A DNA stretch of 33,026 nt. Source: an uncultured Hungatella sp. (lineage in GTDB: Bacteria; Bacillota; Clostridia; Lachnospirales; Lachnospiraceae). Below, piece by piece: positions 7,602 through 14,536 of this stretch (position 1 is the stretch's first letter; every line of letters starts with the position of its first letter). A model generated the notes under the pieces. The model was not told the origin of the DNA. It did not search any database and saw only the letters and a list, made by a program, of their open reading frames with translations. Both the position numbers and the translations under genes were made by a program. The stretch covers positions 40,298-73,323 of the forward strand of contig CAJTOT010000018.1 in NCBI GenBank assembly GCA_910577935.1, written 5' to 3'.

Positions 7602-9005
7602 TTAATTATCCCCCTTATCTCTCTGCTCGATGAGGCTCTTGATCCAGTGAGCAGATTTCTTTAATCTCCGTGTATAGTTGTTCATCAGATCCACTTCGAT
7701 AAAACCGTAACGGTTTTTAAAAGCGTTGCTCCATGACCAGTTGTCGATGACACCCCAGTAGTGGTAGCCCACGCAGTTGGCACCTTCCTCGACGGCCTTC
7801 ATGACCCATTTCAAGTGATCTTCCACGAACTCGATGCGGTAGTCATCCTGAATCTCCCCGTCTTCGCTGCGGAAGCGGTCCTCATGCTCCACGCCCATGC
7901 CGTTTTCCGAGATGAAGAACTTCATATCAGGATACTCGTTCTTCATCTTCATTCCGAAATCGTAGATTCCCTTGGGGTAGATCTCCCAGCCCCGGTAGAT
8001 GTTCATCTTCCGCTCCGGCCAGATGTAGGGATCGGCGAACTTGGGATACCCGGCCTCGTCAGTCTTGGTGAGGGGAGCCTGGACGCGGTTGGGCTGGTAG
8101 TAATTAAAGCCAAGCCAGTCCACCCGGCCGCACTTTAATATCTCCTCGTCCCCGGGTCTCATCTCCGGAGCCAGGCCGTACTCTGTCAGGGTGTCAAGAA
8201 CATCTTTAGGCAGCGTCCCCGACATGCACAGATCCAGCCACCAGCGGTTCTGGATGCCGTCTGTCATGCGGACGGCTTCCAGGTCCTCCGGAGAAGGATT
8301 CTCCTTGGTGTAGGGCGGCGCGAACGCATTGATCAGTCCGATCTGGGCATCGGGCAGCATGTAGCCCTCTTCTTTTGCCTTGTTGAATTCACGGACGGCA
8401 AGGCTGTGGGCGAGAGAGATGTGGTACTGCACCTGCATTCCCTGTCTGGCATCTTTGACAAAGGGATACCATGCGCCGTGGCGGTACTCCTGGTCCGGCT
8501 CCACGATGGGCTCGTTGAAGGTGAACCAGCAGCGGATCTCCTTGCCGAACTCTCTGAACGCGGTTCTGGCATAGGCGGCATAGGCTTCCACTACTTCCCT
8601 GCTGGTCCATCCCCCTCTGGCAAACAGGTAAGCCGGCATGTCAAAATGATACAGGTTCATGAACAGCTCAATATCGTTCTCCCTGGCGCAGGCGCAGACC
8701 TTGTGGTAAAAGGCTGCCCCCTCGGGATTCAGCTTCTGATTCTGGTCCATAAGACGGGTCCACTGGATGGAGGTGCGGAAAGAGTCCAGGTGGATGCTCT
8801 TAAAAAGCTTGATATCTTCTTCGTACTTCTCGTAAAAGTTGTTGCCCACATAGCTGCCTACTTTGTTGTAAAAGTCGGAGATGGAGAGATCAGACCAGGT
8901 ATCCCAGAAGCTCTCCAGCCGGTGATCTTTCTTGTAGGCGCCCTCCGTCTGAGGACCTGACATGGCAGCGCCCATGAAGAAATTCCTTGGAAGTGTGAGT
9001 TGCAT
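7602..9005 (-). CDS. Glycoside hydrolase family 1, probable 6-phospho-beta-glycosidase
   Basis: A 467-residue cytoplasmic GH1 enzyme. The acid/base glutamate is Glu165 in FTFNEP and the nucleophile Glu367 in FISENGMG. The N-terminal sugar-site motif is FFMGAAMSGPQTEG. The phosphate-binding loop reads DNWSWSNAFKNRYGF: the serine (Ser424) and tyrosine (Tyr433) of phospho-glycosidases are present, while the position that is Lys in the classic KRYG motif is Asn431. A 6-phospho-beta-glycoside substrate fits the neighbouring PTS permease. The ATG at 9005 follows AAAGGGG at a good distance. It is the first gene of the operon and its promoter carries a palindrome that is probably the GntR operator. 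Confidence 0.9.
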   Translation of the reverse strand: MQLTLPRNFFMGAAMSGPQTEGAYKKDHRLESFWDTWSDLSISDFYNKVGSYVGNNFYEKYEEDIKLFKSIHLDSFRTSIQWTRLMDQNQKLNPEGAAFYHKVCACARENDIELFMNLYHFDMPAYLFARGGWTSREVVEAYAAYARTAFREFGKEIRCWFTFNEPIVEPDQEYRHGAWYPFVKDARQGMQVQYHISLAHSLAVREFNKAKEEGYMLPDAQIGLINAFAPPYTKENPSPEDLEAVRMTDGIQNRWWLDLCMSGTLPKDVLDTLTEYGLAPEMRPGDEEILKCGRVDWLGFNYYQPNRVQAPLTKTDEAGYPKFADPYIWPERKMNIYRGWEIYPKGIYDFGMKMKNEYPDMKFFISENGMGVEHEDRFRSEDGEIQDDYRIEFVEDHLKWVMKAVEEGANCVGYHYWGVIDNWSWSNAFKNRYGFIEVDLMNNYTRRLKKSAHWIKSLIEQRDKGDN

Positions 9006-9035
9006 AGCATTTACCCCTTTCTACATTTTCCTTTT

Positions 9036-9049
9036 AACATCATGATGTT
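9036..9049. promoter_or_regulatory. 14-bp perfect palindrome in the GH1 leader
   Basis: AACATCATGATGTT reads the same on both strands. It lies between the promoter and the ribosome binding site of the GH1 gene. It could be a second regulator site, and the protein is unknown. Confidence 0.4.
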
Positions 9050-9074
9050 TTATAAATAAGTTATAACATATTTA

Positions 9075-9103
9075 TATAATATCATAATATTTATAAAATG
9101 CAA
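9075..9103 (-). promoter_or_regulatory. Promoter and candidate GntR operator of the gmu-like operon
   Basis: On the minus strand TTGCAT (9098-9103), a 16-base spacer and TATTAT (9076-9081). A near-palindrome centred at 9083 (ATAATATCATAATAT, one mismatched pair) overlaps spacer and -10. It shares the core TATCATA with the palindrome at the gntR promoter, as expected for a common repressor site. Confidence 0.55.
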
Positions 9104-9190
9104 GATTTTTTTTATATTTTTTTCAGTTTTTTATAAACATCCCGGGAGGATGAGGAAGGAATAAAGGCAGCGGCGGGAGAGCGCAGAGAC

Positions 9191-9226
9191 AAAAAACAGG
9201 TCTCTGCCATGGAAGACAAAGACCTG
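9191..9226 (-). terminator. Terminator of the first gntR gene
   Basis: On the minus strand CAGGTCT (9220-9226) pairs with AGACCTG (9197-9203) and is followed directly by six T. It lies 50 bases past the gntR stop codon, which makes gntR monocistronic. Confidence 0.7.
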
Positions 9227-9275
9227 GATAAAAGAGCTCCGGAAGATCAGCGTTTGAAAAAGCGCAGCGGGCAGG

Positions 9276-9995
9276 CTACTGGACGCTGACCGTGTGGAGC
9301 TCGAAACAGTCAGCCCGGTATCTGGATTTGGAATACTCGAATATCCGTCCGTCGCTGAGGTAAGCGATCTGTTCGATCTCGAAGATGGGAATAGGGTTGT
9401 CGTTGATATTGAGCCACCGGCGCTCGTCATCTGTGGGCATAGAAGCCCGGACTATCCGGTGGGCGCTCTGAACCTTCAGCTTCAGGGTATTTTCAATATA
9501 AGAATAGATGGAGCTGTGAACCACTTCCATGGTTATGCCGGTGATAAAGTCGGTGGGCATGTAGGTGTACTCTACCAGGTGAGGGCTGCCGTCTGCCAGC
9601 CGGGTGCGGCAGATATAGCACACAAAGGCTCCCTCCGTGATCTGAAGCCTTTCGGCGATATCTTTGGAGGCAGGTATCAGAGAAAGCTCATGAACGTCAG
9701 AGGTGACTTTGCGGCCTTCATTGTCCTTGCTGAATCCGCTGCACTGCCGGGATTTGGCAAAGCCTTCCTGGCGGATGTATCCTCCGGTGATAGCTTTCAC
9801 GAAGGTCCCGGAGCCTCTCCGCTTGGTGATCAGTCCCCTGCCCACCAGCTGTTCCATGGCCTGGCGGATGGTGATGCGGCTGGTGCCGTATTGCTTGCAT
9901 AATTCCGTCTCCTGGGGAAGCTTCTCGTCCGGCTTGTAGAAACCGGAGAAAATCTTTGACTGTATGTCGTCGGCGACGGCTTCATATTTGAACAT
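9276..9995 (-). CDS. GntR family regulator, HutC/UTRA type (GmuR-like)
   Basis: A 239-residue repressor. Residues 1-70 form the GntR winged helix (YEAVADDIQSKIFSG, then SRITIRQAMEQLVGRGLITK and RRGSGTFVK). Residues about 90-235 form a UTRA effector domain that usually binds a phosphorylated sugar. It lies directly upstream of the GH1-PTS operon in the same orientation but has its own promoter and terminator. In B. subtilis the corresponding GmuR represses the glucomannan operon and is released by sugar-phosphates. A palindrome over its transcription start, with a similar one at the GH1 promoter, points to autorepression and operon repression. Start: ATG at 9995 with AAAGGA 8 bases upstream. 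Confidence 0.9.
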   Translation of the reverse strand: MFKYEAVADDIQSKIFSGFYKPDEKLPQETELCKQYGTSRITIRQAMEQLVGRGLITKRRGSGTFVKAITGGYIRQEGFAKSRQCSGFSKDNEGRKVTSDVHELSLIPASKDIAERLQITEGAFVCYICRTRLADGSPHLVEYTYMPTDFITGITMEVVHSSIYSYIENTLKLKVQSAHRIVRASMPTDDERRWLNINDNPIPIFEIEQIAYLSDGRIFEYSKSRYRADCFELHTVSVQ

Positions 9996-10016
9996 AGCAT
10001 AAATCCTTTCTCTCAG

Positions 10017-10035
10017 TTGTTATATCATATAATAA
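10017..10035. promoter_or_regulatory. Operator palindrome at the first gntR promoter
   Basis: A 19-bp palindrome centred on 10026 (core TTATATCATATAA, perfect 6-1-6 arms, one mismatch in the outer pairs). It lies just downstream of the -10 box and covers the expected transcription start. The core TATCATA recurs in the GH1 promoter. Confidence 0.55.
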
Positions 10036-10039
10036 ATTA

Positions 10040-10068
10040 ATTATAGCTAAAAGGCAGGATTTTTTCAA
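10040..10068 (-). promoter_or_regulatory. Sigma-A promoter of the first gntR gene
   Basis: On the minus strand TTGAAA (10063-10068), a 17-base spacer and a perfect TATAAT (10040-10045). Confidence 0.75.
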
Positions 10069-10119
10069 TGGGAAATTGTCCGGCAGAAGCTGCTGCGGCA
10101 ATAGGGCCGCTACAGTCCG

Positions 10120-10153
10120 CCGGGCGGGGAATCCGGCGAACGCCCCGGTTTTT
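10120..10153 (+). terminator. Terminator-like hairpin upstream of the merR promoter
   Basis: CCGGGCG pairs with CGCCCCGG (one bulged C) and is followed by TTTTT on the plus strand. No plus-strand gene lies upstream (gntR is on the minus strand), so it may stop antisense or stray transcription before merR. The rest of 10069-10173 shows nothing else. Confidence 0.45.
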
Positions 10154-10173
10154 GGCCCGTGAACAGTAACTAT

Positions 10174-10202
10174 TTGACCCAATAATAAAAGAATGCTATG
10201 AT
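10174..10202 (+). promoter_or_regulatory. Sigma-A promoter for the merR-type gene
   Basis: TTGACC (10174-10179), a 17-base spacer and TATGAT (10197-10202). The -10 runs into the first bases of a 26-nt repeated element, so the transcript would begin inside that element. Confidence 0.65.
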
Positions 10203-10223
10203 GTTGGGGTTAAAAGGTTTTTT
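10198..10223 (+). repeat. Dispersed 26-nt intergenic element, copy A
   Basis: ATGATGTTGGGGT, then T, then AAAAGGTTTTTT. It matches the reverse complement of 22457-22482 at 25 of 26 positions. Here it is followed by GCCCC, so GGGG..AAAAGG..TTTT..CCCC can fold into a hairpin (10206-10228). Confidence 0.7.
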
Positions 10224-10284
10224 GCCCCCTGATGCCTGCGGATTGCTCCGCATTTCATGATCCCGCAATCCTAAAAACCCTGGC

Positions 10285-10300
10285 ATCATGCTATCATGAT
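10285..10300. promoter_or_regulatory. Inverted repeat before the merR-type gene
   Basis: ATCATG and CATGAT arms with a CTAT spacer, 28 bases before the start codon. A possible autoregulatory site. Nothing in the sequence names its protein. Confidence 0.3.
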
Positions 10301-10327
10301 ATTTGCTGCAAATCTTGGGGAAGGAGT

Positions 10328-11158
10328 ATGAGAATAAATCAAAGCCTTATGAAAACTTACACGATCAATACGGTATCAGAAATTTTGGGGATTTCCGGGG
10401 AGACCATCCGCTATTATGAAAAACAGGGACTTATCCGGCCCCGCAGAAGCAGCAGCGGGTACAGGCATTATTCGGCCCTTGATGTCTCTGTGATTATAAG
10501 GTTAAAATACTATCAGAGTTTAGGATTTTCGCTTAAAGAGTGCGGCGAGATGATTAATGCTTATGAGGCGGAGGAGGTGCAGCAGGCGCTGGACAAGCAG
10601 ATCCAACGGGCGAGGGACAGAATCCGGCAGGCGGAATTTCAGCTGGAGGCAGCCATCCGCGCCTCTGAAGGGGTGAGAAATCTGGCACAGGTGCTGGGCC
10701 GCTGCGCTATAACCACCAGCCCGGCTTTTTATTATCTTGCCTACAGGGATACGGAGGTGCTGTTATCTGATAAAAAGGTCGGCAGCAAGATGCCTGCGTG
10801 GCTGGAGGTCATGCCCTGTGTCAACGCAGGGCCTCTGTTTCCCCTGGAGAATATAAAAACGGGCGGGGGATATCTGTTCGGGCTGGTTATTGAACAGAGC
10901 CTGGCGGAGCTTTTCCGTCTGGATGTCAGCTCCCCCGTTATCAGCGTGCCGTCTCAGACTTGCGTGACCATGGTTCTTGAGATAAAGGGGCATGAGGCCA
11001 TGAGCGCGGACTGCCTTGAGCCACTGCTTTCTTTTGCAGAAAAAAATGGTTATTGTCCATGTGGGGATGCAGTTGGAAAATCCATTGCCACCACCCATGC
11101 CATAACTACCAGAGAGCGGTATCACCAGATTTGGCTGCCGGTGAAACCTGTCGAATAA
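10328..11158 (+). CDS. MerR family transcriptional activator with effector-binding domain
   Basis: A 276-residue regulator. The N-terminal winged helix is clear (YTINTVSEILGISGETIRYY, then EKQGLIRPRRSSSGYRHYS), followed by a long dimerisation helix (about residues 80-125). The C-terminal half ends in RYHQIWLPVK, resembling the GyrI-like ligand-binding domain of BmrR-type activators. An open frame runs back to 10232, but the MerR fold begins near 10328, where an ATG follows GGAAGGAG. The spacing of one base is very short, and the ATG at 10349 is the alternative. It sits 67 bases upstream of a secreted flavoprotein gene whose promoter has the 19-base spacer typical of MerR-activated genes. It is therefore probably the sensor of that enzyme's substrate. 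Confidence 0.85.
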   Translation: MRINQSLMKTYTINTVSEILGISGETIRYYEKQGLIRPRRSSSGYRHYSALDVSVIIRLKYYQSLGFSLKECGEMINAYEAEEVQQALDKQIQRARDRIRQAEFQLEAAIRASEGVRNLAQVLGRCAITTSPAFYYLAYRDTEVLLSDKKVGSKMPAWLEVMPCVNAGPLFPLENIKTGGGYLFGLVIEQSLAELFRLDVSSPVISVPSQTCVTMVLEIKGHEAMSADCLEPLLSFAEKNGYCPCGDAVGKSIATTHAITTRERYHQIWLPVKPVE

Positions 11159-11163
11159 ATTCC

Positions 11164-11194
11164 TTGACTTTCAAAGTCTATGAGGGTGTATCTT
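11164..11194 (+). promoter_or_regulatory. MerR-type promoter of the flavoprotein reductase gene
   Basis: TTGACT (11164-11169) and TATCTT (11189-11194) are separated by 19 bases instead of 17, the mark of MerR-family activation by DNA distortion. A perfect 13-bp palindrome GACTTTCAAAGTC (11166-11178) overlaps the -35 and the start of the spacer. Confidence 0.65.
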
Positions 11195-11225
11195 TTTTCT
11201 ATAAGAAAAAGGAGGTTCCCAAATT

Positions 11226-13256
11226 ATGAAATCTATTAAAAAACTACTTTCGTTCGCGCTGTGCGCTGCCGTGACGGCAGCCCTGACGGGATGCGGGTCT
11301 GGGGATTCTGCGGTGACAGCAGCTGAGTCCACAACAGCGGCCAAGTCTGCGGCGACGGCCGAGACAGGCTCAGCAGACGGGACTTCTGCTCCGGCCGAGG
11401 CGACAGCGGCAAAGACAGGCACAGCGGGAAACTATGTCCCAGGTACTTATAAGGCCGCCGCGCCGGGGAAAAACGGCGATGTGGAAGTTGAAGTTGTATT
11501 TTCAGGAGATGTCATAGAAAGCGTCCTCGTAGTGGACCACAAGGAGACAGAAGGCATCTGCGAGACACCTATAGAGCGTATTCCGGCTCAGGTCGTAGAA
11601 TACCAGTCTCTGGCAGTGGACGCCATATCCGGCGCAACGGTGACATCTGACGCGATTCTCGCGGCTGTCGCAGATTGTGTCGCACAGGCTGGAGGAGACG
11701 TTGAGACGCTTAAGAACAAGAGTGTTGAAAAGGCTGACAGCGGAGAGGTTGTAGAAAAGACAGCTGATATAGTGATCATCGGGGGAGGCGGAGCCGGCCT
11801 TTCAGCCGCTGTGGCTGCCAGTGAAAACGGCGCCAGCGTAATTGTGATTGAAAAGACAGCGGCTGTGGGCGGCAATACGATTCTGGCAGGCGGAGGATAT
11901 AACGCCTATGACCCGGAACGCCAGGGCAATGAAGAGATGAACCCGGTCCAGCTGGAGACCATTGAGAAGCTGCTTGAGAAAGAACCGCTGAATGACACTC
12001 ATAAAATGCTTATGGATAAGGTAAAAGAGCAGTTGGACGAATACAAAAATTCCGGGTCCGCCAAACTGTTTGACTCTGTCGAGTACCATGCCCTTCAGAC
12101 ATATGACGGAGGCGATTATCTTGCAGACCCGGAGCTGGTGCTGGCCATGTGTATGAGGGCCAGCGATATGCTGGGACAGCTGGAGGACTATGGGCTGGTT
12201 TGGAAAGATAAAGTGACAACCTATGTGGGAGCCCTTTGGATGCGCTCTCACGAGGCGAAGGATTATAAAAGCGGCAAGGGATTTATCGATACATTTGTCA
12301 ACGTGATTGAAGAAAACTCCTATCCCGTTGAGATCCTTCTGGAAACTGAGGGGACAGAGCTTATGGTCACTGACGGAGCTGTCACAGGGGTAAAGGCAGC
12401 AGGAACAGACGGCACAGAGTATGTACTCACTGCCAATAAGGGCGTTATCCTGGCCAGCGGCGGCTTTGCGGCTAACAATGAGATGTGTATGAAATATAAG
12501 CCCAGCCTTCTTCCCACGCTTAAGTCAACCAACAGCGCGGCGATTACCGGAGACGGCATAGTTATGGCAGAAGCCGTGGGAGCGGCTCTGGTGGATATGG
12601 ACCAGATTCAGCTTCTTCCCACGTCCAGCCCCTTCACAGGTTCCAGTCCCGGATATGTAGGTGAGAGCGCCGGCATGTACATAAACCTTGAAGGAAAACG
12701 GTTTGTCAATGAGTACATGCGGAGGGACGAGCTGACCGCGGCGGCCCTGGCCCAGAGTGAAGGCATGTTCTACATAGTGACCTGTGAGAAAAACGCGATT
12801 ATCGATGAAAACGGCCGGAATAAATTTGGTGAAAAGGTTGAAGACCTCATTGAGACAAAACAGGTTTTTAAAGGGGATACAGTTGAGGAACTGGCGGAAC
12901 AAATCGGAGTCAGCCCGGAAGTGCTCCAGGAGACCTTCGATAAATGGCAGGAGGCCTGTCACACCGGAGTGGATGGGGAATTTGGGCGTACCAGCTTCGC
13001 GGAGAACGTGTGGCTTGACGAGGGGCCGTTCTATGCCTCTATCCGCACTCCGGCTATCCACCACACTATGGGCGGCGTAAAGGTTGATGCGGACATGCAT
13101 GTTATCGCCGAGGACGGGTCTGTGATCCCCGGCTTATATGCGGCGGGCGAAGTTACCGGAGGAATCCACGGCAGCAACCGGCTGGGAGCCAATGCGGTGC
13201 CGGATGCTTTGTCCAACGGACGTGTGGCGGGGCAGAACGCGGCAGATGGGAAGTAG
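11226..13256 (+). CDS. Secreted flavinylated fumarate-reductase-like lipoprotein (FMN-binding + FAD domains)
   Basis: A 676-residue extracellular reductase. Residues 1-23 are a lipoprotein signal with lipobox ALTGC (Cys23), followed by an Ala/Thr-rich linker to about 68. An FMN-binding domain (70-155) carries the flavinylation motif SGAT, with Thr138 the expected site of ApbE-attached FMN. The FAD_binding_2 domain starts at DIVIIGGGGAGLSAA (182-196). Fumarate reductase residues retained are the proton-donor Arg in YMRRDE (Arg500), His613 in HHTMGG and Arg652 in GSNRLGAN. The usual His before PT in the substrate pocket is Leu464 (QLLPT). Such enzymes take electrons from membrane flavin carriers and reduce enoate-type acceptors outside the cell. 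The altered pocket suggests an acceptor other than fumarate. The substrate is unknown. Confidence 0.88.
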   Translation: MKSIKKLLSFALCAAVTAALTGCGSGDSAVTAAESTTAAKSAATAETGSADGTSAPAEATAAKTGTAGNYVPGTYKAAAPGKNGDVEVEVVFSGDVIESVLVVDHKETEGICETPIERIPAQVVEYQSLAVDAISGATVTSDAILAAVADCVAQAGGDVETLKNKSVEKADSGEVVEKTADIVIIGGGGAGLSAAVAASENGASVIVIEKTAAVGGNTILAGGGYNAYDPERQGNEEMNPVQLETIEKLLEKEPLNDTHKMLMDKVKEQLDEYKNSGSAKLFDSVEYHALQTYDGGDYLADPELVLAMCMRASDMLGQLEDYGLVWKDKVTTYVGALWMRSHEAKDYKSGKGFIDTFVNVIEENSYPVEILLETEGTELMVTDGAVTGVKAAGTDGTEYVLTANKGVILASGGFAANNEMCMKYKPSLLPTLKSTNSAAITGDGIVMAEAVGAALVDMDQIQLLPTSSPFTGSSPGYVGESAGMYINLEGKRFVNEYMRRDELTAAALAQSEGMFYIVTCEKNAIIDENGRNKFGEKVEDLIETKQVFKGDTVEELAEQIGVSPEVLQETFDKWQEACHTGVDGEFGRTSFAENVWLDEGPFYASIRTPAIHHTMGGVKVDADMHVIAEDGSVIPGLYAAGEVTGGIHGSNRLGANAVPDALSNGRVAGQNAADGK

Positions 13257-13400
13257 GAGAGGGAATTTTGGCAGGAATTCAGAAGACAGCAGGACAACAG
13301 CAATAACAAATATGATTTTTTTAAAACATCTGGACAAAATTCCCGGAGAGTACTATGTTTATAGAGAAAGAAAAAAAGCCGCAGAGGCGAAGGAGAGAAT

Positions 13401-14252
13401 ATGAAAGAATTAGCTTACTACGATGGCCAGGTGGGGACTCCGGAGGACGTGATGATCCCCTTTAATGACAGGGTTCACTTTTTTGGAGACGGAGTCTATG
13501 AGGCGACTCTGGGAGGAAATCATAAGGTGTTTCTGCTCCAGGACCATTTAGACCGGTTTTACAGCAGCGCGAAGGCTCTGGAGATCCGGATTCCCATGGA
13601 AAAAGAGGAGCTGGGAAGCCTGCTGACAGAACTGCTTGGGAAGGTGGAGGGAACCACCCACTTCATCTACTGGCAGGTGACCAGAGGCGTGGACGTGAGA
13701 AACCACACTTACAACGATGACATGGTTGGAAAACTGTGGGTCTCCATCCGCCCCTACGCCATGCAGGACCCGGAAAAAGACATCGCTCTGATCACGAAAG
13801 AGGATACCCGCTTTTATCACTGCAACATCAAGACCCTGAATCTGCTTCCGTCTGTTATGGCCTCCCAGGACGCGAAACGGGCAGGCGTGGGGGAGACGGT
13901 GTTTCACAGGGGAGACATTGTCACCGAGTGTTCCCACAGCAACATTTCTATACTGAAGGATGGCGTGTTCATCTCTCACCCCAACGACAACCTGATTCTG
14001 AGGGGCATTGCCAAGACTCATATGATCGCCATGTGCTACCGCCTGGGCATCCAGGTGCTGGAGCAGCCCTTCACCCTGGCGGAGCTGATGGATGCAGACG
14101 AGATTCTCGTCACTTCCTCCTCCAACTTCTACCGCTACGCCACCATGGTGGACGGCGCGCCTGCCGGCGGCAAGGACCCGGAGACCAGGAGGCTTCTGCA
14201 GAAAGCGGTGATTGACGAATTTTTGGAGTACACGGGGCTGGAGAAGCTATGA
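13401..14252 (+). CDS. dat: D-amino-acid transaminase (class IV aminotransferase)
   Basis: A 283-residue fold-type IV PLP enzyme closest to D-alanine aminotransferase, exchanging amino groups between D-amino acids and 2-oxo acids. The PLP lysine is Lys144 in HCNIKTLNLLPSVMAS, with Arg52 in HLDRFYSSAKAL and Glu176 in DIVTECSHSNIS. These positions are near those of the Bacillus enzyme. The product could supply D-Glu or D-Ala for peptidoglycan, or recycle D-amino acids. It lies 144 bases after the reductase gene with GGAGA upstream, and co-transcription is possible. Its stop codon overlaps the start of a broken gene as ATGA. Branched-chain or 4-amino-4-deoxychorismate activity is less likely from the motifs. 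Confidence 0.87.
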   Translation: MKELAYYDGQVGTPEDVMIPFNDRVHFFGDGVYEATLGGNHKVFLLQDHLDRFYSSAKALEIRIPMEKEELGSLLTELLGKVEGTTHFIYWQVTRGVDVRNHTYNDDMVGKLWVSIRPYAMQDPEKDIALITKEDTRFYHCNIKTLNLLPSVMASQDAKRAGVGETVFHRGDIVTECSHSNISILKDGVFISHPNDNLILRGIAKTHMIAMCYRLGIQVLEQPFTLAELMDADEILVTSSSNFYRYATMVDGAPAGGKDPETRRLLQKAVIDEFLEYTGLEKL

Positions 14253-14520
14253 GAGAGGATCGGCCGCTGAGAATCGGCATGATCCAGGCAAGTTCTCAGA
14301 AAGATAAAAACCGGATTCTGGAAAACCTCTGGGATTCGGCCGGGGCCGGGCGGCCCGGATCAATTTGGAGCACACGCTGAGAGCCTTGTTTTCGGAGCCT
14401 TTTGGGACGAACTATGTTTTGGAGCGCTGGACAGATGAGCGGTGCTGTATGACGGGACTGTTCTGGAGTTTCATGACTTTCTGGGGTTCGCGGAAAAGGC
14501 GGGAAATGACTGGAGATAAA
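14249..14520 (+). pseudogene. Remnant of an RpiB/LacAB-like sugar-phosphate isomerase gene
   Basis: The ATG at 14249 overlaps the dat stop (ATGA) and begins LRIGMIQASSQKDKN, the typical start of a short RpiB/LacA/LacB-like family. After about 20 family-like residues the frame runs into TGA near 14380. In another frame, around 14350-14420, the sequence encodes RINLEHTLRALFSEPFGTNY, which resembles the C-terminal part of the same family. A third segment reads FHDFLGFAEKAGNDW before a stop at about 14518. The middle of the protein, including the catalytic region, is missing. I read this as an internal deletion plus frameshifts in a gene once coupled to dat. Family assignment rests on my recognition of the motifs. 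Confidence 0.6.
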
Positions 14521-14536
14521 AAATAGAAAAAACACT

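Noticed and set aside
8406..8960. Plus-strand 184-codon ORF
   Set aside because: Antisense shadow of the first GH1 gene, whose catalytic motifs are intact.
12525..13100. Minus-strand 191-codon ORF
   Set aside because: Antisense shadow of the flavoprotein reductase gene.
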